Source of the DNA: Paracyclopina nana
Lineage: Eukaryota > Arthropoda > Copepoda > Cyclopoida > Cyclopettidae
Length of the DNA stretch: 64,000 nt
Direction of reading: 5' to 3'
NCBI GenBank assembly: GCA_019096065.1
Contig: JAGUCH010000008.1
Location: 3,601,001 to 3,665,000, forward strand
This document shows positions 12,590 to 26,800 of this stretch, piece by piece (position 1 is the first letter of the stretch; every line of letters begins with the position of its first letter). A program made the translations under genes and the position numbers. The notes under the pieces are model-generated. The model searched no databases. It was given only the letters and a program-made list of their open reading frames with translations, and was not told where the DNA came from.

Positions 12590-13189
12590 GACTTGACTGC
12601 CGTGCTGCTTGTAAAAGGGGGCCGGTTGCGCGACGGGGGCGCGCGAATTTCACCTACTCCAATTAACTATAAACGAACGGCGCTCGCTCCGCATCGGATC
12701 AAAGCGGAGTGATGCACTTTTTGTGCAATTTTTCAGGGAACGACATCGTTCTTTGGGTTACCGTGAAAATCTCGAATCTCATCTCGTCAGCGTGACGAAA
12801 GTTGAGAGGGCGAAAGTTGAATTGGTTTGCTTTTTGAGTCGTGGGGGAATTTTATCCAATGGCCTTAGTGGAGCAACAGCTTTGAGTAGGGATAATTCCT
12901 ACGCAAGATGGCGCTGGGAGCTCCATCGGGGCATATTATTTTCGTAATTCAAGGGTTTCAGTGGGTTTTAAAGGGAGACTCAAATGCCCCAATGAGCGAC
13001 TGAAACGCCACTCTCTTCTAAAAACCACAACTGCCTCAAAGTTGCACTAAGGCAAAAAAGGCATCGTTTCCGACGAACGGGAAAAGGCGGATTACTTTTT
13101 AGATGGGTCTTCTCCATTTTGTTTTTAGCGCGCATTTTTTCCTTTGCAATCGCCTCCAGCTTGCGGATTATCGTGGATCGCGTTTCGCC

Positions 13190-13240
13190 GCGTCGATATA
13201 AATCCGCGCGCCCCAGCTTTAGTCCGCCGGTCCATTCGTC
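13190..13240 (+). promoter_or_regulatory. Candidate klarsicht promoter, TATAAAT in CpG-rich context
   Basis: TATAAAT at 13197-13203 sits in a CpG-rich block. Possible initiators (TTTAGTC and CCATTC) follow at 24 and 37 bases, neither at ideal spacing. It lies 1.4 kb upstream of the first klarsicht coding exon. Confidence 0.35.
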
Positions 13241-14667
13241 CAGGTGATGACTAAGACTTTGCGAGTCCCTTCGTGGATTCCTCAGTCAATCGGTGCGCGT
13301 AACGCCACCAGTGCACGCGCGGAAAAGCTGACTGCTTAAAAAACGCAACATTAAAAAACACGTGTGTCGTTTGCGTGCTGCGTCATCCCACATGGAAAGC
13401 ATCGCGATGATTTCTTTGTCTCTCTCGCCAAAAGTGAGGAGATCGATCGCATCTCGCAAATGATGGCGGTGGCGTGACATTGAAAAGTGTCGTGGCACGA
13501 ATCAGTGAGCTTTGGCAAAAGCTGTCATCATCGCCGTTCCACTCCTCCGTCTTGAGGTGAAAATTGCGTTGAAGTTACGTTGAAGTTTCGTTGGTGGCCG
13601 AAGGACCGCAAACTTCTTTGCGGGTGAGCAGTGTGACAAAATTCCTCGGTGATTTTAGGGATTGACACGCGAGAATTTCGACCCAATAGCAAAACCCGCA
13701 AAACGACGCTTAATTGGTTTCGCGAACGCGAACGTGGATTTCTAGTCAGATTTACGTCGCATTCCTCGCGATTGCTTAAAGGCTGTTAAAAAGATTAGCG
13801 CTTTATGGGGCCGCTAATTGATCGGTTTGCAGAAATTCGATAAGGCCTACTAAATCCCAAATAGCTACGATCCCAAAGCAATCGTAGGTAGAAACCTGGC
13901 AGCTTTTACGTATGGCCCCAAATTTAGAATTGATGAGCATTTACTCGCGCCAAAACGCAACTGAACCACGAAAGTTTCCATTTCAGCCTGAGCGATTGAA
14001 TGAAGTGCCTACCGCCTTAAAAGGGACCCGTTAAAAAAGCCCACTTCCAAATGCGCGCGAGTGCCAAGAAAAATTGAAATTACCCAGCAGTGCAGTGAGA
14101 GAAGAGATGACGATAACAGGGTAACTTTCAGCCTAGAATTGGGTTAGCAAATTACCCACGGTGCGAGTTGAGATTGCCTTCAGGAAAAAAAGAGCGTTTT
14201 CTTCGCAACGCAGTGAGTGACATTGTTGTTTGCCTAAGTGGGAAAAACATCTTTTGCTGATAAACACTCTTGGCAAAGGTGCTAATCAAGCGGAAGAAGC
14301 TTCCGTGAGAAATTCGAATTTTGATCGCCATCGCAAGAAATCTGGCGCAAAATTCACGCTGATTTGCATATCGCATAAATCCACATCATTAGAACAACAG
14401 TGAGCATCATCATCGTTCTGGAGGATCGAGACAAATGCAACGACATCAGGCATGTTTTTCAGCCGACATGATCATCTGCATTGTGAAATTCGTTGACGAA
14501 CTTTGCCCAGTTGAAAACGAGTCCGCTGCTGTAGCTTCGAAGCCGCGCTTCAGTCTGCTCACGGCTTCAGCATTTTGTGGATGCCAACAAAACTACAGCT
14601 GAATGGTGGACCCGATTCATCCCATTGTGTTAATTTTTTTACGGCCCGCATTCACCAGTTTTCGAGG

Positions 14668-14821
14668 ATGAATCCCACATCACCAACACCAAGTGCCAAA
14701 ATGAAGAGAAACCAAAATAGTCAGGAAGGCGGGAATTCGTCCACTTCTCCGCATCACTCGACGGAAACGTTGACGGAAGAGTCTGAAAATTATTTGTCAA
14801 AGCATCAAGCTGTGCAAAAGG
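14668..14821 (+). CDS. klar: klar exon 1 (N-terminus)
   Basis: Encodes residues 1-51, Ser/Thr/Pro/His-rich and probably disordered, with start context AGG before ATG. It ends after one base of a codon at the donor GTAAGC. The frame is open upstream to an alternative ATG at 14581. Confidence 0.65.
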
Positions 14822-17800
14822 GTAAGCGAAACCATTAGTATTTCACAATAGCCCAGACGGGATAAGGTGGTGAAATTGCCCACAAAATGCGGCTGCTTCG
14901 AGCGTTTGCCTTTATGTAGCCGTGCATGCTTTAACTTTGCCACTTGCACACTTTAAGCAAACCTTCCACACGCCAATTTTGGGAAAACGTCGCAAATGTT
15001 TTCATACGCTTTTATTCGGGATGTCACATAACTCTCGCTTTGATGAATGTCACATCTATTCATTTTTCAACATTCATTGTTGATGATTATTGACGGTAAT
15101 GACGTTTAATGGGGTAAAACCGCGAGCAACTCAACTGCGTGGACTTTTATTAAGAGCTGCCCAAATCGTGATTTTCCACGATGATGAGGCAATAAATTCC
15201 GTCAAAAGGCATCAATGGGGGAGCAGAGACTAATCAGACGTCGATTGTATAGGCTTAAAGGCTCTACTTTCCTAGATTGCAAAATCGAAGCTGCAGGATT
15301 TTCTGCGTGGCAGGAAACATGACAGGGACAACAGGTTGATCTCGCGCGCACAAACAAAAACAGAGCCTTTTTAGGCAATTTCCATAATCATACAAGTGCT
15401 GGAAATGTGCAGAATCTTGCCATTTCGAAGATTGGCCAATTAAACAATCAAGTAGCTAGTGCGTGTGAGAAATCCTGTCAAAATATTATATCTAGGTATA
15501 TTTTTAGTCCAAATTGAAAATATAGGATTTATTCACCATGAAGTCATACTTTTGAATGTGGCCAAGGAAAAGTAAATCCCTACCTCGTTTTTGTTGGGAA
15601 AAAAGCTACCCTCTTTTGTGCATTTCAAGCTAAAAGATCAAATATCACGATTAGCCAGGTAAGCAGCCTCGATCCACCTTTATACCCCTACATGAGGGCA
15701 AATAATGCAATGTTAGCACAGCTCATAAAATTGCCAATATAATTGTGTAGCAGTAAGCAAAGTTTCCTTTCAAAAAGCAAACTTTTTCACGCCAGCCAGG
15801 TTTGGGCTTAGTAGCACTAACCTGGCTTTATCTTTATGGTTTAGAGCTCTACAAAGCCATAGTGGAACCATACCACAAAAATCATAAAATATTGGCTACA
15901 TTTCATACCAAAACTGGCTCATAGCACAACGCGGGAGATCTCTCAGCCAGCACATTTTTTCTTCGCCCTGAGCATTTATTTTTTCTTATACACTGAGCTT
16001 TAAGAAATGTCATTAGCTGGCTGCTGCAATTGTTCTTCTTTAATAGCCGTCCATTTCTGATTCGACAAGGGGCAACGCGTAATTGCTTGGTGCACATAAA
16101 TCTGCAAGATTTTCCCCATTCATGCTAAAACTTGGACCTGAGCTTTGCTCTTGTTTTGTTGACAAAAATGAAGCACATTTCCTCAGTTTATTGGTGGTAT
16201 ACTAGTAAGTAGGTGCAAGTGAGGTCGAGCTCTGATGGGAGGAAGTCCGTGTTTACCATACATAATGTGAGAATGCACAATTGTATACAAAAGCGAAAAA
16301 CCTTAGGGTGAATATGACCATTCATAATAAACAACAACGACACACGTGGTATGCTCCTTCTCTCGAAAACCACGTGGTCAAGGTGGAAAACCAGGCTATT
16401 AGTTCAACTTTATTATAAGAGAGAGCGGCAATCATGCAACGCACATTGCTGAGCAGATTGCAAAGGTCGAAACTCTGGTCGAAGTCATAGGTGGCGCAAT
16501 TTTTAGGAAATCTGTCACTCCACCTCGCCAAGTAAATAAGTTCGACCTTCGCAAATTTTGGAGGGCTCGCATTGATCTCAGCTACCCAAGATTGCCGCTC
16601 TCTCTTATAATGCAGTTGAACTACAGGCTATACACTATTTTTGGCTCGTTTCATATTTATATGGCCACATTTTTAAACAAGGCGAAAAGTAATCACCTAG
16701 CATTTTTCCATCAGCAAGGTGGGGAACGTTACGTTACGTGAACGATGATGTCTCGCAAGAAACGACGTGAGATTTTTCGTTTGACAATAAATTTGTCTTG
16801 CTCTAAATGACTTCAGAGAAAATGATCATACAAGAGAACATAGAACGTGGTTGACTTAGGAGCTAATTCGGATTTTGCTACGAGCTGAAGTTATGAAGAA
16901 ATATTTTAATGGAGTAATTAGCCAATTGGCTTGTAATTGCGCTTTTTTAGCTGAAGATGCTGCTGCATGTCAGCCCAGGGTAATTACAGCATCAAGATAC
17001 TGGAATTGCGCCCACTAGTTTTGCGCCTGATCTTCTCAAAAACTGGACAGATTTAAAATTATCTGAAATGTGAATCTGGGCGGCAGAAATGTTTTCAATG
17101 CCATTGGCAATGAATTAAAATTCTGATAGACCAACTGACATTTTGTAGCACTGAATCATGCTGAGTGGCGAGGGGGAGATTTGGCCCACAAAAACTATAT
17201 TTCAATTAACCCTCCGGTAAGTCTTCCTCCACCTACAACTACTACACATTGAAATTGAGCAAGTTGCACCGAGACTTGAAGGGTCATTTTCCTGCTTCTT
17301 GCACCACACTCAAAATTTCTGTCAAAGTCGACCTTTTGCTTCACATGTCAGGGGAAGAAATTAAGCGTAATTTTAGGGCTCAGCTCGGCGAATGAGCCCC
17401 TCAAAATGATGACAAATGGCATTTTTATGAAAAATCTCCTGCTGAGGCTGTAACAATGCGCGCAACTGCACGAAACACTTATTTTCAGAATTGCCTCTAT
17501 AAAAGAACCCGCTTAACCCAGACACAAATCCAGCATGAAAATGTTACTCTCTCAGTCGTGAAATTTATTGTTGCAGACCTAAGGAAACATTCTTAATTTG
17601 TGGTAATTTTATGCCCTTCATTATGGAGCACTGATTTCATTTTTGTCTTTACCTTCGAGCGCTTCAGCAATAATCAGCTCAGCCAGTTGCAAAGCCATAT
17701 GAAAACGGAAAAGAGTTATTAAGAGATTATTTTGGAAATTATGATCCGACATGTCCAGACATTTAGCCACCCTTCTACTCTATAGCGTGATAGTTTTATT

Positions 17801-20800
17801 GACAAGATTTGAGGGTTGCATTTGATTACTTCTATTCCCTAATAAAAAATGGACACCACGAGGCTCAGCCAAGCATAAAAAGTTGCCATTGCCAGCATGC
17901 AATGTATTTTCACGTTTCTATTATTACTATTTGCAGAGCTTAAAGAAAATGTCAGAAATCTGGAGGAGTGGTTGAAGGAAACAGAGTCCATTCTCAAAGA
18001 GCCATTGAAGTTTAATCAAATGTGGAGCCAGGAAGCCATTGATAACAAAATGCAAGAAATTCAGGTAAGTGAAGCTCAATCAAAAATCACACACAGCCCT
18101 TCGTACATAATTCCAAGTACGATATGAAAGATAGATTCATTACATAAACTTTTAAGATGTCTCCTTGGCAACTGCGATGTAACACATTTGTCATCGACTT
18201 TTAAGATAAACGATGACCAAAAAAATTATTTGTAAACTTTTCCTTAGAGACAAAAGTCAAACGAGTTGAGCTTGTGTAATCTGGAGAGAAGTGATGATGC
18301 CCAAGTGTTAATTTCTCAACGTGATTAACAGTTTCAAATTCATTTGCCCACACAAATAATGGCCATTCACTCATTTTTTTGGAGGGGTGGAACGCCTACC
18401 TATCTCAGCTTTGTAGTTGAACTAGTGGGGATAAAATTAATTAATTAAAGGAATTTAATTAATGATTGAAAAAAAACACTGAGGCCTGAAGTGACTATAG
18501 ACAAATTACGTAGAAGCGTATCCGGATTAATACTCAAACAAATTGTTATTTGGAGCGCAACGTCTCCTAAATAATCACGCAACCTATCTGTAATGTGCGG
18601 AACTTTTAGAAGGACAAAGCGTCCCAAATGAGTATGTGCTGCATACAATGCCACATAAATTAGCATTTAATGAGGCCTAAAGATTCTAAGTTATTTAATG
18701 AGTGAAGCATGCTTTCTTTTCCTTGCGAATTTCAAGGCCAGATTTTTTTCGCGGTCACTTCTGCAAAAGCACAAGTAGATAGAAAAATATTTTTTTTGCG
18801 TGGGTTATGCTACGGAATTTTGCCAAGGTTTTTTACCTACGGAAATCTGCTGAAACTTAGTTGACCGAAGACTTCTTTTTGAAGCAATACATCAACGTCT
18901 TTATAGTCACAAAAGGGTGCTTTTGCAATTCATTTTGCACGCCAAGTGTCAACAGAAGACTGATTTCCTCAAGATAAATGAGGCCTTGAATGACAACTGC
19001 GACATTTGCGACTTTTTTAGGGCACAACATTTACATTAACCTCTTAACTTCTTTTAGCATTTCATCACCGCTGTCAGATTCGCTGATGATTCATAAACAA
19101 AAAAGATGTTAGAACTAAAGAAATATTTCTTTAAGAATTGCTAGTTAATTTTTGCTATTTAATTTTCAACCCTCAAATTTGATCACCTAAGTCAGCACTT
19201 CTTGGAATTTCAAATTAAAAAAATAAGTTACCTATGTAATATTTGCCAGAAATTCTAATAGCTGGATTTCGCCATTTTTTGTGCGGATCCGGATGATAGT
19301 TCACAACAAGGGCTGCCTCTATGTTAAGCCCTTACTTCGCCCCGCAAAGAAATTTTTTTAGGCCAACGTCAACACTAAATGTCTCTGCTTAGACAGGTAG
19401 TGAAACTCTTGCCCTTTTGCAGAGAGAGGGTAAGCAAACTAAAAAAACGAGGGGAGGAATGATGCAAAAAGAGGAAATTACTGCGTCTGGAAATACGGGC
19501 CAATTACATATGCACACGCCATAGTATGCACAAAATAGGATTGAGCTGCTCAAAAAAAGCTCATATGTTGAACTGTATCTCTCTATAAGAAAATTTCACC
19601 TCCTCCTCCTCATCGCAATTTTCTAGTCAAATACAGCCCACTCGTTTATGACACCTCGGATCTCAATTCATCACGTTTTGCTCGCAAGTCACTTTTCTCA
19701 GGTGGCTTTTTTCGTGAGCTTATGATAATGATATGGCCCTTAGAAATGCAAATTTTTTACACTCATCATTCTTGGCAACACTCGAAATTTCACAGTGGGT
19801 GAGCTAGAGTCGTACCTTGACTAATTACTCGCACATCATAAAACTCCACACTTTTCGGAATTTACGTTATGAATTACTCGAGTAGCTTCAATTGGCTTCA
19901 ATAAAAAAGTTGAGGTCTATTGTGCAGGTGTGGATCATCCAGTGACGGAAAATTACATAGTGGCTCAGGAGATGATTTAGTGTGTGAAATCCGGATTGGA
20001 TACCTCCTTCAAACTGAAGAGCTTGAGCACTTTAGAAATATGCAAAGCAAGCAAAAAAGGGTTTTTGCAAACGCCGTCAGTTTTATAATTCTAAGAGGTG
20101 TCGACATGAAGTTAAGTTAGACTTTTTGCGCAGAATAACAAGTGAGCTCAAAAAGGGATGAGCAAAAAAAAATACTCACATGTTAATTAGGAATGAAATC
20201 TGCCATGGAAGTGCATTTTAAATTGAGCTCGTTTTAAACAAAACGTAGAGCAAATATCGCAAAATGTTACCTGGCCAGAAGCAGCCCAAATCTCTTGTCG
20301 CAACTTTTGCCAAGGCCAACAGACTCTACAGGGGAAAATTGTCACTAAATAATGGCCTAATGTGTAGCAGAGCTGAGCTGTTATCTGAGAAGATGTGGAG
20401 TTGTTGCAGTCGCAAAATCCTGACTAAAATGGACAACATCGTAGCAGCTCGAGATCAAAATAGAGGATAAAATAAAATTTAACAGTCATCCCATAATGGA
20501 TGATGTCAGGTGCTTTAAAATACTTATCCACCCATAATAGCAAAATTGCCTATGAAATGTCTATTTGTTCCTCAGGAATTTAAAGAACTTGTCCTTCATC
20601 GGCCTCCTCGTCTTTTTTGTTAACGAAATCTTCTTCGTCGTCTTCCTTTGGAAAAAGGGGAGGAGAAGAAAAAGTCGACATTTCGTCACTCAAACTCGAA
20701 GAAGGTGAATGGCCGTAGTAAATGTCTATGATAACGAAAGTGAGTGCAAGCGTGTAATTGCACAATCAATAGGCTTTTTTGTAGTCCATTTCTCAAAAGT

Positions 20801-23800
20801 TTCTCAACTATTTGACCTCGCACTCAAAATTCCTGGTATGAAAAATTAATCATAGGCCATATGGGTTTTTTGTTTCCTGCCCAAATAAAAAGAGGCCTTT
20901 TGGGTTTTTTGTTTCCTGCCCAAATAAAAAGAGGCCTTTTGGGTGCAGAATTTCTCCCTCCTTTTGTTGCTGCACTTAATTAGGATCCGGGATCATTTGT
21001 CTTGCTGTACATGTGTGATATTGAGGAAACAGCAGAACATTTATTAAAGGCCACATTCCATGGCTGATGAAGAGATCTTTAGATTTACAACAACCACCCC
21101 TTCTTTTGTTTTCTCGCCCAATTTCTGCCCATTTTGGCACTTTTCGCCCAATTTATCTCGCCCTAGGATCTTAATGCAAAGATAATTAATTTTACTTCCA
21201 CCGTAGCTCAACTTTGATGGCTGGAGCAGCATGAGGTGACTTGCAACTTAATTTAGGAGGAAATTGAGCTGCATTATTTAACATAGATAGAAAAGCTCAA
21301 ATATGTCGAATTTATGATAGATCGACGCTATTTCATAAGATGTGATGATGGCACTTGGAACCAGGAGAAAATTGCTGAGGTCGATTCAGCAACTTTTCTG
21401 CTGGTAAAGTCACAATTATGGGGAAGCTCCTTAGCTTGCTGTTTCTGCTTTTTTATTTTTGCCACAATAATAATCAAGGACTTTTAATGTATAACCAAAA
21501 GCTTATGCTCGAAATGGGCTGAAGCTCCAAATTCATGCGTAACAGGTTGTGACCTTTCTTGGCCCCCATCATATATACATACTTTACGGGTACATAGAAA
21601 ATGAACTACTTCACGTTGTAATTCCTTAGCACAGTGAAAACTAGAGGTCGACATCCTGGTCATCTATCTTGTCAGCCTTGCTTTTATTTTGGCGTTGACC
21701 TCGATTTTCTCGCATCCCTTTTTAACCCTGCTCACTTTCAAGCTTTGTCATAACACTTATGACCCTAATTAGGCTAATCCGTTTTAAATACAGCTTGTAA
21801 GCTGACGAAGCAGTAGAGCTCGAAAATTGCCCCCTGAGGTGTCACAAGAAAAAAGGGACTGACACAAGATTTCCATTTTCCAACCAGTCAACTTCACAAC
21901 TGTTATTACTTTATGCTGAGTGTATAATGAAGTGGATTTCTTGGTATTCAAAAAGTGAAGCTCCCTTCCCAGTTTCTTTTTTATGGAAAAATGAAGAGGC
22001 TTTTTCAAAATCCAGTATAACACCTGACATCCTGTCTTTAGAGCCTTGTGGTAACAAATCGAATAATGAACCGACGCTAGCTCATAATTTTTTTTCTGGT
22101 GTAGAGCTTTATTTAGAAAACGAGTTTCGTTCAAACAAAGGAGATAAGAATGAAGCATGTTGAGCTCTTTGAACTGGAAGTAATCTTAATTTTTCCAGAA
22201 GAAATCGTCATCATCACTCAGACACTTTTACTTGGCTCCAACATGAAAGGGTGGAAACTTGAAAGGCTGATTCCATGAACTGCCTTAATTTCAAGGCTGC
22301 ACTTTAATTTTTGTTTTTGCTGCTTTTTTTGACAACATGGAAAAACAAAGAGCACAAGTTTGATGGTTCAGTGATGATGAACATAAAATGATGTGGTTTT
22401 TTGAATTTGGATGCAATCTCAAAATCACAATGTAGCTGTGTAATCGTTGGTGCCTTCTTGCTGCGATTGATTTTTATCATACTGAGCGTGGAGGCAAACT
22501 GGCTGGATTCTTCACGGTCGGCTCGGAAATTCAAATTTTTCAGGCTCAAAAAGTCATTAAAGCGAAGAGCATAGAAAATGATGGAAAAATGCAGGAATTG
22601 TAGTACAAATATCTGAGCAGGAAATGCACAGCGTAATTTCTTGAAAAACAGCTTTCATCTCCTGGGTTTTGCACAATTACCAGAAGAACAGTGGTGAAAA
22701 GAGCCACTTTGGCTACATTAGTGCAACCCTTAGGCCACTGATTGTACCATATAACCGCAGCACTTGACATGAACAATAACTTTCATCATAAGTGTCCTAT
22801 GATCAGCGGGGGTAAACATTGCACCAGGATCATGAATAGAGGTTGAAGATCTAATTTAGAACCATTAGTTGGCTAATGTTTCATATGACAGCGCGAAGGT
22901 CGTTAGGCTCGCGGGATACGAGGATACAGCTTAAATAAGTTATACTAAAGAAACTCGCGCACAATGGGAAAAGGAAGTGCGAAATTGTATTTGTCCAACA
23001 CAGTGCGAAATGATGACTTGTAATGGACTTTCCTCACGATTAATCATAGCCCCCTGGCACACATGTGCTTCTGTAGGCTTCGATAGAGAACATTGAAAAT
23101 TAATTGATACCTATCAAAGTAGCAACGCGCAGCGCAGTCCAAAGCTGACTAATGTTATAATCATCCGCAAGAACAAAAGTAGGGTAATGTTTCCTCAGAC
23201 TTCATAGGAATTTTTATGCACCTTCTACAACTTCTACTACTATTTTAGGAGCAGACAAAGGAAGATCATCATAGCTTAGCATGCTTTATTGCTGAGAATA
23301 AGCTCTACGTTTTAATGACCAACAACTGGAGCTGCTTTCCAGATCAAAGTTTCATGCAGAAGAGCTACATATGCTATTAGCCAAAACTGCTCAATAAGAT
23401 AAGGATCTTGGCAAAGTCACGAGCTTTTTTCATTATCCAGAGTGAAGCTCCTCTCCTTGGTTCGTGGTGGCCTTTTGGAAAATAGCATCTATAAAATTGT
23501 TCCTTGCTCCAATCTGGTGAAAGAGACAGTTTTATCAGATCTTGGCCGCAGCCACTTTTTTGTCCTACTCAAACTGAACTTTGCTGGATATTATTCGAAC
23601 TGACAAAAGCATGAATGGATGTGGAGTTATCGCAGCTAATATTTAGTCAAGCCTCGCGTTGCAACTGCCACAACTAATGATGAGACGAGAGTTCAGTTTT
23701 CAAACACTTTTGAAACATGTGTCACCAATATGGCGTCTTTTGTGGCCGAAATAAAAATACGAGACGCGAAGGACGGAAGGTCAACAACACTTGATATTTT

Positions 23801-26800
23801 TTAACCATCATCGAAAGTGCCTTGTTTTCACTGCATTCAAATCGGGCCCATTTCATCAGCTCATTACATCAACTTGGCTATTACTATTTGAGTTGAAGGC
23901 GCATTGTTTGCACTTGATAAGCTCCGTTCATTTTGCAGACTTTTAGCTACTCTGTTGCTGTTGCGGCAGCAGAAGTTCGTTGTGTCCAAAATCAATACAA
24001 TTGAGTCGTTGGTTTTGGCTTGGCTGCAGCCTTGAAAATGGCCAAATTATTATTATTGTGCTGAACGAGCGTTGACCTTAGGAGAAGAAAAGCCCTATAA
24101 AATCAATGCCTACACAAAAGGAGGTAAGGATGTCTATTTTTTTCTTCTTTGCCTTGCAGTAGCACATAGGAGCAAAACTGGTTATTCACTTAAGTGAAGC
24201 ATAGGAAAAGAGTGATGCTCTATAGGTATATGCTATAAGGGAAACGCAAAGCCGCGACTTTCTTAGCGCTCGCCGCGTGTGTTTTCTGTATGTAGTAGTA
24301 TATACACATTATGCGCCTCGCTGTATACGTCCGCGCGCAGCAAGCTCCGCGCTGTTGTGCTCAGTAATGTTCAACCAGCGGCAGTGACTACACCAACGAC
24401 CGCAGCCGTTTCCGATCGAACTTAACCGGTTCGCCAGACTCATTAGTTATTTGTTCGTGTTTTGTATCAGTGCTCCACTTATGTGACTTTTACCAGTGTT
24501 TTTTCAAGGAGTTTTTTTGTGTTTTTCTCCTCGGTTCTCTCATCACTTTTTGACGGTAAGACACGTGAAATTCACTCCTTTTTTATATGCTCATAGTTTC
24601 CTTCATTTATTGCCATTTTTCCAATGTATGCAACAGCTTTGTTGTTTGTGGCTTTTGCCATATGCATTTGTTGTAGTAGTAAAAAGTTTTAGTGCTTTTT
24701 TCAAAAAGAAGCTTGCCAAACAAACAATGTACCTTGCTTCTTGGTAGAAGACAAATGAGGCTTTTTCTGTCATAGCTGCGCGACCCAGTTAAGGCAAAGC
24801 TGGACGTTTTTTTAACCTCCTCGCGGCTTGCATTCTTCGGGCTGAAATTAACGAGGGATCAAAAATGACATGGAAATACTTGGCTTTAAATTGGCTTCCC
24901 ATATCAGAGGAGCGTCAAGCTTCGAGTTTGATGGACACTTTTAAGGGATTCTGTGCGACCGAGCCCAGATTATTGCCACAAGACAATGACCAGACTTCTT
25001 GACATTTGATACTTTCCGTCCATTAAGTTTCTTCTGCACGCGCAACGGACCGAAAATGTGAATAACCTTCGTAGGGAGATCGCATTCGCAGAATTTTCAG
25101 GGGAAAAAATGAAGAGCTGCTATTTGAAAACTTAGCTGCGAAAATAACAGTAATCCACGTGTCTTTTTTGTGGTTTTTCAAGTGGTGTCATTTTCACCAA
25201 AAGGCCTTTTCTAGCACTGACTTCTGCTTAACTATTAGAAGAAAACGCACCGCACGCAATGCGGTATAAAGAACTGGTAGCCGCGTAGTATACCACCTAG
25301 TATACCTAGGCACTATGGGCGTCTCTGTCTGGGTGCAAAAAGAATTATTTTCAGCGATCCTAATCAACTTTCTCGAGTATGTCAAGATAGAAGTGGTTAA
25401 AAATGACGTCGACCATATGTGACCATAGGCAAAAAAGAATAATTTCAATTTCGCCCAATTCTCCATGGTATACAGCGCAACAATTAATTACTTTAAATAG
25501 AAGCCGCGCAGATTTTGACCAGATGTTATTAATGCTCGTCGGCCTTCCACTGTGCTCTTAAGTTTCAAGCATTATTGCTGTACTTCTCACTTTTGCACTT
25601 GAAGTATTTCGCGGCCTTTGCCACGCTTTGTGCAAATGCTCTCTACTGCTAAGCTCGGTCAACATTTGTCTCGTGAAATTAGCCTCTGTATAGAAGCGGA
25701 CCCATTCACTTTTACCTTGGGGAGCAGCTCCCAATTTATGCACCTACTTTACTGCCCGAGACTGGAAAATTCGGAAAAGAATCCCAAGCATGCCAAAGGA
25801 TTGTGCTTTTTCTCCGAATGCACCTGTTTCTGGCATAAGAATAAGCCGAAGCCAGACAAATATAACGCCTTGGAAGTGACATCGATTTTCCTGCTCGAGT
25901 ACCATTAAGCGAAGTGTCAATGATTAGCCAGTCTAATGTCGTTATGATGAATAATGCGCTGTTATTATTAGGGTAATTACAGCTCAATACTGCTGCGTGG
26001 TTGTGGTCAGTTTCCCACAGTGGATAATTTGATATTGATACACACCATCAGTGTGTTATTGCAGCAGCCACTTTAGTGCGTAAACAAGGTGTTTCCTCGC
26101 CTTGTTGCACATCACTCACCTTTGAAGCCATATTTTTCAACCTTAGTACAATAAAAGGCTGGCATTTGTTGACATTTGCCTGTGTGCCCTTCTGATTATC
26201 TGAGATGCATTTAGATTCAGACGACAGCAGAAGGGAAAAAAGGCCACCAGACTGCAACATCAGCCTAACGTTTGGTCAATAAAAAATCAGCAGAACAATA
26301 TAGTGAAATGATTGAATTTGATATTTTCGCGAAAGTTGACACTCTGCAATGATCCAGATGCAGGGAAAATGTGCAGATTTCCATAGTATGAAGCTGCAAG
26401 AGTGAGCAACCCTTGACTGCTTGTCATCATTGTCATGCCACGACAAATTCTTTTCTCAGCCTTTAAAGATCATCTATATGACGTAGTTGACTCAGAGCCT
26501 GAGCACGAGACTGATGAGGAAAGCTCAAATGTGTCCATTGTGTCGCGAAAATCAGACCAACTCAAGCTCCAATGGAGACCCAATGACACAGAAACAGGTT
26601 TCACATTTATAATCAGGATTATAGATGGCTACTTTTGCTAGCAGAAAAACAACCCCATGTTTTAAAAGTTCATGACCCACGAAGAGGTTTTGCCCCATTG
26701 CTTGCACCCTCTAGAGCAGCATAAAGGAAAAACCTGGAGCTGTCAGTTGGAGCCAAAGACACATAAATTGTCTGACATTCAAGTTGTTAAAACCTGCCCA

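Noticed and set aside
15794-15827. Hairpin AGCCAGGTT/AACCTGGCT, considered as a small RNA gene
   Set aside because: A 9-base stem is too short for a miRNA precursor, and no tRNA features are present.
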